Of a stretch of DNA of 64,000 nt, positions 46,502-54,452 are shown piece by piece. This DNA comes from Candidatus Saccharimonadota bacterium. GTDB lineage: Bacteria; Patescibacteriota; Saccharimonadia; Saccharimonadales; Saccharimonadaceae. Both the position numbers and the translations under genes were made by a program. The notes beneath the pieces were generated by a model. The model had not been told where the DNA came from. It ran no database searches and was given only the letters and a program-made list of their open reading frames with translations. Each line of letters opens with the position of its first letter. Within the stretch, counting starts at the first letter, position 1. Location: positions 62,001-126,000 of the forward strand of contig UNSL01000002.1 in NCBI GenBank assembly GCA_900555265.1, in the 5' to 3' direction.

Positions 46502-49198
46502 CTAGTTACCTCGTCGTTTAGAATCCTCTAATGCCTTTCTTACATCTCCTTGAGATGTAGCAATAATTATTCCCCCCCCAGAACTACTATTATTCTGCTG
46601 GTTATTTTGTGATGATTGTTGAGGGTTGCTACCTTGATTGTTCTGTTGAGAATTGCTACCTTGGCTGTTATTCTGTGGCACTACTCCATGAGCGTTTAAC
46701 GCATCTAATATCGTTTGATTTATGTTTTTTGCAGTATATGGATTTGATATAGCGGCTTCTCCTGCTTGTTTAAATGCATCCTTAGCTTTTTGATTATTGC
46801 TATTGGTAAGAGCCTTAGATAGCCACTGGGTTGCTGCACCATTTTGTACTAAGTGTTCTGCCTGTAAATTGCCCTTTGCAGCATTATCTATAGCCATATT
46901 CTCTAGATCGGACATATTCTCAACCTTATCTTCTAGAATAGCATCTCCGAATGTGTTACCTAGTATATTATTATCTCCCTTAGCATATGCAGCTTTGATA
47001 GCGCGATTCTTTATAGCGGCATCTTTCCCTGCTAAGCTACTTAGTATATTAGCACGATCGCTAAAACTTCCATTAGCCATAGTATGGTCTATTGCGGCTG
47101 CATACATACTTCGTGAGACTTCTTTACCCGAAGAGTTTTTACCCGTTCTAGCAATAGCAGCTATGTCACTTGACGTCATACCTTGCAGCATTGTGGATGC
47201 ATTTTCGACGTCGCTTTCGAATGCTTTATCTACAGCTGCGCGGGCGCGTGCTCCACCTTTGTCCCACCCCATGGCTCGACCGAGTTTACTGTTATCCCTC
47301 CATGTCGCAAATTTACCCGTTCGCCTTTTTGCGCGCCATCTATCCATAGAGTCTGCGTATTTTCTTTTAGTGTCGCCGATAACGGAATTATCAGTACGTC
47401 TTTTTGCTGTACCTTTTATATTTCCGGCTAATCTACTATGGGCGCCGGCGCTCATACTCCCTATCTTTGCTCCGATACTACCTAATGAGTTTAATGAGCT
47501 TTTAATCACAAAAGGTGTAGCGCCTAATGGTAATATGGAGGCAGCTAAGGCTGCGAACTGCATAGTTTCTTTCGGGTTGTTTGGATCATCTGTGGCTGAT
47601 GCTGCTAATACAGCCCCCGCCAGTTTTCCAGCTCCGTATAGAAGGGATATTACAGGAAATACTATTAATAACCCTCTAAACATTGACATCCATTTTTTGA
47701 ACAGATTTTCGGTATTTGGGAGAAGCCATGCTGCAAATGCTAATGGAGATATTGCTATCAATAATATAACGGCAGATTGTCGAACAATTAATATAACTAA
47801 CACGACAACTAAGACTAAAAGTAGAGATAAAATCGTAGGTATGCTTACAGCAAGGAATATGAATAAAACTGCTCCAGTTAAGGCTAGTCCAACGACAAAG
47901 AAATTATTAAAAGATCCAGTTGCTGCTGATTGAGTATCTATTCCTGATGCAGCTCCCTCTAAAACTCCCTTAAGAGAAGAACCGAGTATATTAGATAAAT
48001 CTACAGCCAATTGACATAGATAAAAAGATAAGTTTACAAGTAAAGCTCCTATTATTAACCTTGGCAGAATTCTCTTAATGCCGTAGTTGCTTATACCGAC
48101 ATTGCTTATTTGGGAAAATATTACCCATAAAAATAGCAAAGCAAATGCGGCGTTTGCAATGTCACGGAAGAAATCCCAAGCTTGTTTTAATCCTCCAGAG
48201 GAGTTTTTGAAGATTCCTGGATCGATAGATAAGAACTGTGATATTGCGGAATAGGAGGCATCTCCCAAGCTGCCCGCAAAACTCATCAAAGGACAAACCA
48301 GCCACCCTATACCGTCGATTCCGCATGAGTTTTTTGCTTCATCTGCTTTGCTTTCTTCGGTCGCTGCTGATCCTGAGGTGTCTACATCTTTTTTTATGTC
48401 ATCCCATGCGATTTCACCTTTTTGCGATTTTATACTCGCTTCGTCCACGCCAGAGTTCCCCGCCAGACAGCTAGTAAACACAGCATCCATCGCGCTACTT
48501 CCAGTATCTCCGTTGGTACGTTTAGCGATAGTTTTAACAGAACTAGCTAGACACGTACCTATTAACATTTTCGCGAGTTTTTGTTTGGCGGCGTCATCGC
48601 AGACCAATACACTATCCTGTGATCCATGAGGGCCTTTATCTGTCTCTACCTTCTGCGATTTACATCCGGCAGCAGCCTTATCTGCATCTGAGAGCCCCAA
48701 AAACCATGGGCTGGACTCAATTTTAGTAGAGATTAGATTTACTAGATCGCTCTGACCTGCTTTATTGGCGAGCGCTTCAGCATTTTTTTCAACTACGCTT
48801 TTATTCGTGGAGCTTGTTTTTTCTTCTACGCAATGACCTAATTTATAAGTTGTAGGTATCTTTCTTCCTTGAAGTACTAGTTCTTTAGTTTCAGTTTTAA
48901 CCTCCGGTTTCCAGCCTGCATTACAGGTAAAAACGGGATCTTTTTCCCCTGTGAAAATATTAGACCAGCTACACCCCCACCAGCCACTATCTTTTCCATC
49001 TTGTTTTGGTGTATAGTTGTCAGGACATTTAACAGACCCGTTATTTATGCGATGCGAATTGTCTGTCGCAAAAGCCGGTTTGGCTGTAAGAATAGTAGAA
49101 AATAATGCCATTAATATAAAGCTCATACATACATAAAAAGCTTTATATTTTAAATTATTCCCATAACTACGCCCACTAATAAACATAAACACCTTCAT
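46502..49198 (-). CDS. VirB6/TrbL-like T4SS channel protein (B)
   Basis: The protein has 898 residues. A basic N-terminus and signal helix (about 22-45, ending KPAFA) is followed by a cysteine-containing outer domain, the paralogue motif CGIDGIGWLVCPLMSFAGSL, and six to seven membrane helices (about 330-600) with NVGISNYGIKRILPRLIIGALLVNLSFYLC and LAFAAWLLPNTENLFKKW. The C-terminal 290 residues are charged and helical, ending in an Asn/Gln/Ser-rich stretch (about 845-880). The start may be ATG 49198 or ATG 49186 (four residues later). A 14-base inverted repeat covers both start codons. It shares the core motifs of the gene at 43921-46443. Confidence 0.87.
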   Translation of the reverse strand: MKVFMFISGRSYGNNLKYKAFYVCMSFILMALFSTILTAKPAFATDNSHRINNGSVKCPDNYTPKQDGKDSGWWGCSWSNIFTGEKDPVFTCNAGWKPEVKTETKELVLQGRKIPTTYKLGHCVEEKTSSTNKSVVEKNAEALANKAGQSDLVNLISTKIESSPWFLGLSDADKAAAGCKSQKVETDKGPHGSQDSVLVCDDAAKQKLAKMLIGTCLASSVKTIAKRTNGDTGSSAMDAVFTSCLAGNSGVDEASIKSQKGEIAWDDIKKDVDTSGSAATEESKADEAKNSCGIDGIGWLVCPLMSFAGSLGDASYSAISQFLSIDPGIFKNSSGGLKQAWDFFRDIANAAFALLFLWVIFSQISNVGISNYGIKRILPRLIIGALLVNLSFYLCQLAVDLSNILGSSLKGVLEGAASGIDTQSAATGSFNNFFVVGLALTGAVLFIFLAVSIPTILSLLLVLVVVLVILIVRQSAVILLIAISPLAFAAWLLPNTENLFKKWMSMFRGLLIVFPVISLLYGAGKLAGAVLAASATDDPNNPKETMQFAALAASILPLGATPFVIKSSLNSLGSIGAKIGSMSAGAHSRLAGNIKGTAKRRTDNSVIGDTKRKYADSMDRWRAKRRTGKFATWRDNSKLGRAMGWDKGGARARAAVDKAFESDVENASTMLQGMTSSDIAAIARTGKNSSGKEVSRSMYAAAIDHTMANGSFSDRANILSSLAGKDAAIKNRAIKAAYAKGDNNILGNTFGDAILEDKVENMSDLENMAIDNAAKGNLQAEHLVQNGAATQWLSKALTNSNNQKAKDAFKQAGEAAISNPYTAKNINQTILDALNAHGVVPQNNSQGSNSQQNNQGSNPQQSSQNNQQNNSSSGGGIIIATSQGDVRKALEDSKRRGN

Positions 49199-49222
49199 TT
49201 AATCATATATGAAGGTGTTTAT
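49185..49222 (-). promoter_or_regulatory. Long inverted repeat covering the start codon of the VirB6-like gene B
   Basis: Arms of 14 bases (49185-49198 and 49209-49222) are perfectly complementary, with a ten-base loop. On the minus-strand transcript the right arm contains the ATG at 49198 and a downstream GAAGGTG with the ATG at 49186. The hairpin would hide both possible start sites and could gate translation. It lies between the upstream gene (stop at 49247) and this gene. Confidence 0.6.
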
Positions 49223-49246
49223 GCAAGATTTTATTAGAGTTTATTT

Positions 49247-50506
49247 TTAAGATGCGTAATATTTTTGTAATTCAGGAAGGTCGCAAATTGGTCTTTCCTT
49301 ATCGCCGTCAACAACGTGAAGAGGTTTGGAGTTAATACCGTCGGTGCATGTCTTATCTGCAACTCTCGCGTCAACTAATATTCCGTATACCACCACACTT
49401 TGATCTCCCTCTGGAGCTCCGTATCCATTAACTGGTTTTTCTGCCGGCTTATTAGCGTAGTGTATGTCTTTTGATTCAGTATTTACAATTAATACAGTAA
49501 GTTTTAACACACGCTTTACACCGTCTCCCATATCACTTGGGACAAAGAAGTCGTATGTATCGTGCGTCCCCCCGGCGTTCATTCCTCCTGAACTTAGCAG
49601 GTCTGCGTCTGGATCTTTAGCATCCTTATCGTTAAAGTTATTTCTGGTTCTGGTTCCGTAGTAACCCGCAAAAGGTTCTATTAATTTACCCTTTTCTATA
49701 GTTCCGCCATATATAGATGTTTTTATGGATATAGGATACTCTTTAAAATTATTAAGCCTTCCGTTAAGCTTTGATTTGGCATAACCACCGGTAAAGGCAT
49801 CTAGTGATGCAGCCATTATGTCATCTGCAGTCATGCCAGTTTCTGACGGTAATAAAGATTTGTCTTCATTGCAGGCGTGTGTAAGCACAGCAGCATCGTG
49901 CAATAGCGTCATAATAGAGCTTGCAACTTCACGCTGAACTGCTTCGTAGTTATCTGCACCTGCGATCCAAACGCCTTTCTCATAATCAAAAGTCTCAGAC
50001 TTAAATCCATGATTCGCGTGAGACCACCCTATCAGAAGAGCCATTCGTTTAGTGTAAAACTCACCCTTTTGCTTCTCTTCTTCTGTAGCGTTTTCGAACT
50101 CTTTTTCTAGTGCGCTCAGCTTCCTGGCAAAATCTTCCAGTCCGACAAATTCCATTTCTATTTTTTGAGTTTCTGGAGTTGGAGATTCTGTTGGTTTTTC
50201 AGGCTCTGGTCCTATTGATGATACAGTAGGAGCTGGAGCAGTTTTTTCTATGCGAGGTTCTTTCGCACTACAACCGCCCATAGCAAGTGCTGTTGCTAAA
50301 GCAGCCGTGCCAAAGACTCGTAGAGCACTTCTCCTAGTATATGTTGCTTTTTCTGGTGTTACTTTTTTTGAACCGCTTGGGTTAAAGTTTTCATGATTTT
50401 TAACCATAACGCTTGGGGTCCTTTCTCTGACATTGTCAGGTATTTTATTGTAAAACTCCTTAGACTTTTTAGTCCAATTGGCGATATCATAACATAAATT
50501 GTACAT
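49247..50506 (-). CDS. Tat-signal lipoprotein-like protein, unknown
   Basis: The protein has 419 residues. A cytoplasmic stretch of about 55 residues precedes TRRSALRVFGTAALATALAMGGCSA, which combines a twin-arginine motif (Arg-Arg), a hydrophobic core and a lipobox-like Gly-Gly-Cys, so a Tat-exported lipoprotein is likely. The mature part is a Pro/Glu/Thr-rich linker followed by about 280 residues with no family I recognise (KRMALLIGWSHANHGF, FAGYYGTRTRNNFND, ending CDLPELQKYY). Starts at 50506 and 50407 are both possible; the shorter one gives a signal peptide of normal length. It is 48 bases upstream of the VirB6-like gene B and may belong to the same surface complex. Confidence 0.55.
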   Translation of the reverse strand: MYNLCYDIANWTKKSKEFYNKIPDNVRERTPSVMVKNHENFNPSGSKKVTPEKATYTRRSALRVFGTAALATALAMGGCSAKEPRIEKTAPAPTVSSIGPEPEKPTESPTPETQKIEMEFVGLEDFARKLSALEKEFENATEEEKQKGEFYTKRMALLIGWSHANHGFKSETFDYEKGVWIAGADNYEAVQREVASSIMTLLHDAAVLTHACNEDKSLLPSETGMTADDIMAASLDAFTGGYAKSKLNGRLNNFKEYPISIKTSIYGGTIEKGKLIEPFAGYYGTRTRNNFNDKDAKDPDADLLSSGGMNAGGTHDTYDFFVPSDMGDGVKRVLKLTVLIVNTESKDIHYANKPAEKPVNGYGAPEGDQSVVVYGILVDARVADKTCTDGINSKPLHVVDGDKERPICDLPELQKYYAS

Positions 50507-50537
50507 AAACGCAATAAATACGACATATTTTTTTCAT

Positions 50538-50560
50538 AAAAAAACACCCTGCTGGGGGTG
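50538..50560 (-). terminator. Terminator after tRNA-Asp
   Basis: On the minus strand CACCC, a six-base loop and GGGTG are followed by TTTTTTT, directly downstream of the tRNA-Asp gene. This is a standard Rho-independent terminator shape. Confidence 0.7.
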
Positions 50561-50569
50561 AATTATCTG

Positions 50570-50647
50570 TGGCGCGCTCGACCGGATTCGAACCGGCGAT
50601 CTCCTCCGTGACAGGGAGGCGTGATAGGCCAACTTCACTACGAGCGC
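50570..50647 (-). tRNA. tRNA-Asp (anticodon GTC)
   Basis: On the minus strand acceptor GCGCTCG pairs with CGAGCGC. The anticodon loop CTGTCAC gives GUC, the T arm GGTTCGAATCC is normal, and CCA is encoded (complement at 50570-50572). Confidence 0.93.
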
Positions 50648-50750
50648 ATATCAATACTTTTCATATTACCAGATAATCCATGCCTTTTCAAGGAAAATAT
50701 TTGCTTTTTTCGCTTGACTATTTTACAATTTCTGTATAAGAGAAAATTTT

Positions 50751-51125
50751 ATGACAAAAAGAAATATTATAATTAGCATATTCATCGCAGCAATAATTAC
50801 AGGGGTGATTTTTATGCCTAGAATGGCTATGGCTACTAATAGTTGTGGTGGCGCAGAAACCTCTATTATTTCTTGTGAAGGTACGGGCAGTACGGCGATT
50901 ATCGACATAATAAAACAAGTCATTAAGATTTTAACCGCTGGTATTGGAATTGCGGCGGTTGGTGCTGTTATATACGGTGCGTTTTTATACACCACCTCTG
51001 AAGGTAGCCCGGATAAGATTAAAAAAGCACGCGAAGTTTGGATGAACACAGTCATTGGATTATTAATGTTTGCGTTTATGGTGGCAATTACCAACTTTAT
51101 TATTCCGGGAGGAGTTTTCAATTAA
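50751..51125 (+). CDS. T4SS pilin-like protein 1 of the six-gene array
   Basis: The protein has 124 residues. The N-terminus has a signal/hydrophobic helix (about 6-28). A second pair of segments surrounds ILTAGIGIAAVGAVIYGAFLY, and then comes the family-specific TSEGSPDKIKKAREVWMNTVIGL motif before the last helix. The arrangement (two membrane helices with the conserved polar SxGxxxK loop) matches VirB2/TrbC-like T4SS pilins of CPR bacteria. TTGACT (50714-50719) and TATAAG (50735-50740) precede it. It shares one base with the next gene. Confidence 0.82.
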   Translation: MTKRNIIISIFIAAIITGVIFMPRMAMATNSCGGAETSIISCEGTGSTAIIDIIKQVIKILTAGIGIAAVGAVIYGAFLYTTSEGSPDKIKKAREVWMNTVIGLLMFAFMVAITNFIIPGGVFN

Positions 51126-51562
51126 TGAAGAAGATTATAATAGCAATGTCTTTAATGATTATAGGGTCGTTTGGAGCGAGCGTAACTTTCCCGGGCATTT
51201 CTTTTGCGGAAGATGATGCATGCTCTAATAATGGGAAGATTTTAACATTAAAACCATGGTATAGCGGTTTAACTAATAACGATAAAAATTGTTCCCTTAA
51301 AAGTCCAGGCGCAGACACTAATTCTCAGGCTAACTATATTTGGAAAATCGCGCTTAATATCGTTGATGATTTGCTGCAGCTTATTGTTTACACGACCATT
51401 GGATACATCATGTACGGTGGTTTCTTGATGATGACCAGTAACGGCGCTCCAGATAAGGCTGCTCGTGGACGAAAAACTATTATGAGCGCAGCGATTGGTT
51501 TAGTCATCGCTCTAGCCTCTGTTGCGCTAGTCAACTTTATATCATCAAAGATAGGGGTATAA
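51125..51562 (+). CDS. T4SS pilin-like protein 2
   Basis: The protein has 145 residues. A cleavable signal peptide of about 28 residues ends FA/EDD. The mature part has cysteines (two visible) and the loop MTSNGAPDKAARGRKTIMSAAIGL before the last helix. The ATG at 51125 overlaps the stop of the preceding gene (TTAATG), and the longer ORF from 51038 is not used. The family loop keeps GxPDK but reads SNG instead of SSG. Confidence 0.8.
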   Translation: MKKIIIAMSLMIIGSFGASVTFPGISFAEDDACSNNGKILTLKPWYSGLTNNDKNCSLKSPGADTNSQANYIWKIALNIVDDLLQLIVYTTIGYIMYGGFLMMTSNGAPDKAARGRKTIMSAAIGLVIALASVALVNFISSKIGV

Positions 51563-51563
51563 A

Positions 51564-51848
51564 ATGAGATATATAGAATTTTTTGCTGGATTATTAGGAG
51601 AGGCAGGTGATCTTGGCGTGCCAAAGAATAACGATGTAGATATTATGAAGTTTGTTGATCTGGCGCTTTGGGTGGCTGGTATTATAGCTGTTATTGTGGT
51701 GATTATTGCTGGAATAAATTATTCCCTGTCCTCTGGCGATCCGTCCAAAACCGCCAGCGCAAAGAATGCCATTTTATATTCAGTCATTGGTTTGGTTATT
51801 ACTGCTAGTGCGATTGCCATAACAAGTTATATTATAGGAAAGGTTTAA
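51564..51848 (+). CDS. T4SS pilin-like protein 3
   Basis: The protein has 94 residues, the shortest of the set, without a clear cleavable signal peptide. It has two membrane helices around residues 26-46 and 60-90, and the loop LSSGDPSKTASAKNAILYSVIGL, the best match to the array consensus S-x-G-x-x-x-K-x-x-x-A-[KR]. One base separates it from the gene before it, and it is one base from the following gene. Confidence 0.8.
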   Translation: MRYIEFFAGLLGEAGDLGVPKNNDVDIMKFVDLALWVAGIIAVIVVIIAGINYSLSSGDPSKTASAKNAILYSVIGLVITASAIAITSYIIGKV

Positions 51849-51849
51849 G

Positions 51850-52233
51850 ATGAAGATTTTTACGAAAATTCTGATTGCTGGAATGTTAATTGTTGGGCTT
51901 CTTGGAGTGCTTACTCCAGCGGTATCCGCAACCAATGGTATTAATATTTGTTCAAAGGAGGAAAATAATAACTCTGTCTATTGTCAAAATAATGGCGGCG
52001 GTGAGGCTAAAGTGAACGGTATTATAAAAACTATCGTTGAAGTTCTACTTACGGCCGTTGGTGCTATTTCGATTATTATGATAGTTATTGGCGGTATTAT
52101 GTTTGCGCTTTCCAGTGGTGATGCTCAGAAAGCTGCAAAAGCCAGGAATACTGTTTTATATGCGGTAGTTGGTTTGGCTGTATCATTATTCGCATCAGCA
52201 ATTGTTAATTTTGTATTTAATAGGTTTAATTAG
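51850..52233 (+). CDS. T4SS pilin-like protein 4
   Basis: The protein has 127 residues. A signal peptide (about 1-26, ending VSA) precedes a mature part with two cysteines, two helices and LSSGDAQKAAKARNTVLYAVVGL. It is spaced eight bases from the next gene, and AGGAGAAAAT ahead of that gene supports translation in the same transcript. Confidence 0.82.
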   Translation: MKIFTKILIAGMLIVGLLGVLTPAVSATNGINICSKEENNNSVYCQNNGGGEAKVNGIIKTIVEVLLTAVGAISIIMIVIGGIMFALSSGDAQKAAKARNTVLYAVVGLAVSLFASAIVNFVFNRFN

Positions 52234-52241
52234 GAGAAAAT

Positions 52242-52619
52242 ATGAAAAAATCAATAATATCAATAGCAATTATGACATGTGCGGTGTTTGGAGCGTCAGT
52301 TTTGTCTACTGCTTCCCTGTCAGGCAGTGTTTCTGCTCAGGTATCTAAAGGAATTGATACGGCTACAACATCGGAAATGCAAGGCAAAAGTATTGACGGT
52401 GATAGCGGTCTAATAAAAACAGTAGTTAATATTTTACTTTGGGCTGTGGGTATTTTGTCTGTTATTATGATTATTTTTAGCGGTTTTCGTTACATTACTT
52501 CATCTGGTGACGCTTCAAAGACAAAATCTGCTCAGAGTACACTTATATATTCAGTAGTTGGGTTAATTGTGGCTATTATGGCATGGGCGATTGTCAATAT
52601 GGTTATAAAGCGACTATGA
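52242..52619 (+). CDS. T4SS pilin-like protein 5
   Basis: The protein has 125 residues. A signal peptide of about 31 residues is followed by a short polar segment, two helices and TSSGDASKTKSAQSTLIYSVVGL. The RBS TTAGGAGAAAAT precedes the ATG. It ends the overlapping block; a 76-base gap with its own promoter follows before pilin 6. Confidence 0.82.
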   Translation: MKKSIISIAIMTCAVFGASVLSTASLSGSVSAQVSKGIDTATTSEMQGKSIDGDSGLIKTVVNILLWAVGILSVIMIIFSGFRYITSSGDASKTKSAQSTLIYSVVGLIVAIMAWAIVNMVIKRL

Positions 52620-52636
52620 TAAATCCATAATTAGTT

Positions 52637-52665
52637 TTACAAATAACAGATAAAAATATATAATA
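52637..52665 (+). promoter_or_regulatory. Promoter of pilin-like protein 6
   Basis: TTTACA (52637-52642), exactly 17 bases, then TATAAT (52660-52665), followed by an approximately 20-base leader with AAGGAG. This is a near-consensus promoter placed between the fifth and sixth pilin genes, so the sixth can be made at a separate and higher level. Confidence 0.65.
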
Positions 52666-52695
52666 GTAATATCATTAAACAAGGAGAAAATAACA

Positions 52696-53079
52696 ATGAA
52701 TAAATTAAAATTAATCTTGGCAGGACTACTGGTAGTACCAACTGTTGCTTTGGCTGTAGCTCCAGCTGCAAGCGCTGAAGGAGACTTTACTCTAAAGGGT
52801 GGTGTTAGTAGCGCGCAAGGAACGGGAGTTGATCAGGTATCTACAGACCCTGAATCTTTAGTTAAGCAGTTTGTGAACATATTCTTGTTTGCTGTTGGTG
52901 CATTGAGCGTTATTATGCTTATCTGGGGTGGTATCCGATACACTACTTCAGCCGGTGATAGTAATAAGGTTCAGGCTGCTAAGAACACAGTTTTGTACGC
53001 AATTGTCGGTTTGGTAGTTGCTATTTTGGCATACGCAATCGTCAATATGGTTATCGGTAAGATTGCATCAGGATCATAA
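52696..53079 (+). CDS. T4SS pilin-like protein 6, separately promoted
   Basis: The protein has 127 residues. A signal peptide of about 27 residues ends ASA/EGD. Two helices enclose TSAGDSNKVQAAKNTVLYAIVGL. Codon 1 is preceded by AAGGAG and by a TTTACA-N17-TATAAT promoter (52637-52665), and a strong terminator follows. This configuration suggests a highly expressed major pilin, while pilins 1-5 may be minor or alternative subunits. Confidence 0.83.
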   Translation: MNKLKLILAGLLVVPTVALAVAPAASAEGDFTLKGGVSSAQGTGVDQVSTDPESLVKQFVNIFLFAVGALSVIMLIWGGIRYTTSAGDSNKVQAAKNTVLYAIVGLVVAILAYAIVNMVIGKIASGS

Positions 53080-53098
53080 TCCTTCCTATTGACAAAAA

Positions 53099-53127
53099 AG
53101 AGCCTCGCTGATGAGGTTCTTTTTTTA
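53099..53127 (+). terminator. Rho-independent terminator after the pilin array
   Basis: AGAGCCTC (53099-53106), a six-base loop, GAGGTTCT (53113-53120) and a run of seven T follow pilin 6. There is one wobble pair. The reverse strand also has an A run, so it may also serve the convergent hsp20 gene. Confidence 0.8.
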
Positions 53128-53178
53128 TGGTTAAAAAAATACCGCCAACTCGTGACGGTATTTTCTGTAAAATGGTTT

Positions 53179-53673
53179 TTACAGAACTTGAATCTTCTTT
53201 GCTCTTTCTTGCTTTATCTTTTCGAAAGTAATTGTCAAAACGCCATCTTTTAATTCTGCCTTAACGCCTTCTTCATTTACAGCGGTTGGCAATGCTAACG
53301 TACGACTGAATTCGCCCCAGTAGCATTCCTGAATGTGCCATTGGCGAACATCTGCTTCGTCACCGCTAGACAGTGTGCCGCTAATTGTTAAGATGCCGTC
53401 AGAAATGCTTACGTCTAGGTCGTTTCGATCTACGCCAGCAGTACGAGCTTTGATAACTAGGTTGTTTTCTGTCTCAAAAACGTCAACAGCCAATTGACCC
53501 ATTGCATCATCAGCTTCATCTTCCCAGTTGTCATCGGATCGTGTTGCTGGTGTGTTGTTGTTTCTACTATTGTCGTCGTTAAAACCAGGTAGCAGATCGT
53601 CGTTATCATCATCAATAAACGCCGCAGCCAATTCCTGTTCTGTTAGTAATGTATCATCTTGCTTTCGGGCCAT
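53179..53673 (-). CDS. Small heat shock protein (Hsp20/alpha-crystallin family)
   Basis: Molecular chaperone that binds unfolding proteins. The 164-residue protein has an acidic N-terminal region followed by an alpha-crystallin domain (about 70-158): VDVFETENNLVIKARTAGVDRNDLDVSI, and FSRTLALPTAVNEEGVKAELKDGVLTITF (A-x-x-x-n-G-v-L signature). The ATG at 53673 has GGAGG five bases before it. A GTG further upstream (53685) is part of the Shine-Dalgarno region and is not the start. Confidence 0.93.
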   Translation of the reverse strand: MARKQDDTLLTEQELAAAFIDDDNDDLLPGFNDDNSRNNNTPATRSDDNWEDEADDAMGQLAVDVFETENNLVIKARTAGVDRNDLDVSISDGILTISGTLSSGDEADVRQWHIQECYWGEFSRTLALPTAVNEEGVKAELKDGVLTITFEKIKQERAKKIQVL

Positions 53674-53777
53674 AATTTCCTCCACTTTTATAATAGGCTC
53701 ATTGACAAAGTCTTTATTAGTATAACTGTAATGTGCGTTATAATCAACAGAGAAAGGCTTAAAACGTAAAAATTACA

Positions 53778-54452
53778 ATGTTTGACGCGCTATTATCAAT
53801 CATCGCTCCCCACCACTGTTATAAGTGTGGTAAAACGGGTGGTATTTTATGCTTAGATTGTAAAAAATACATCATGAGTCGGAAGTATGATATGTGTGTA
53901 TTATGTGGTGATTTATTGGAGAATGGCAATTTATGTAAAAAGCATAATCTTCCCTGTGATATGATCTGGTGCTTTTCGCGGCGCACAGGTGTTGTTGCAA
54001 AGATTATTGATGATTATAAGTTCAATCGCGTTCAGGCGGCGGCCGATTCACTAAGTGAGTTCTTAGACAAAGCTCTGCCTGAATTGCCGCCAGATACGAT
54101 AATCGTACCAATTCCTACAATTTCTAAGAATATTCGGCGTCGTGGATTTGATCATATACGAAAAATTGCTATTAAACTATCTCGACGTAGAAAAATAGAG
54201 TGTTGTTCCCTGTTCCGGCGCAGAAATAACGTCACTCAGCACTTTACGAAGTCTTCCGCCCAGAGAAAACGTCAAGCAAAGGAGTTTTTTGAAATTGCGG
54301 GTAAAGTTGATAAAAATAAGCGATATATCATTGTTGATGATATATTTACGACTGGCTCAACTGTGTTGGCGGCGGCGGAATGTTTGAAGAAAAATGGCGC
54401 CAAACACGTGGAAATTGCGGTTATTGCTAGGCATGGGCGTCCGAAATTATGA
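53778..54452 (+). CDS. comF: ComF family phosphoribosyltransferase-like protein
   Basis: The protein has 224 residues. The N-terminal Cys cluster CYKCGKTGGILCLDC (Cys14, 17, 25, 28) likely binds zinc, and the PRTase motif YIIVDDIFTTGST lies near 191-203. This is the standard ComF layout; in competent bacteria it acts in DNA uptake, but its exact reaction is not settled. A TATAAT box precedes a leader of about 40 bases. It converges with rlmH, overlapping by six bases. Confidence 0.9.
   Translation: MFDALLSIIAPHHCYKCGKTGGILCLDCKKYIMSRKYDMCVLCGDLLENGNLCKKHNLPCDMIWCFSRRTGVVAKIIDDYKFNRVQAAADSLSEFLDKALPELPPDTIIVPIPTISKNIRRRGFDHIRKIAIKLSRRRKIECCSLFRRRNNVTQHFTKSSAQRKRQAKEFFEIAGKVDKNKRYIIVDDIFTTGSTVLAAAECLKKNGAKHVEIAVIARHGRPKL

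Noticed and set aside
46797..47933. Long plus-strand open frame of 378 codons inside VirB6-like gene B
   Set aside because: It is antisense to a clear VirB6-like protein; its amino-acid make-up is that of a shadow frame, and there is no promoter or ribosome binding site.
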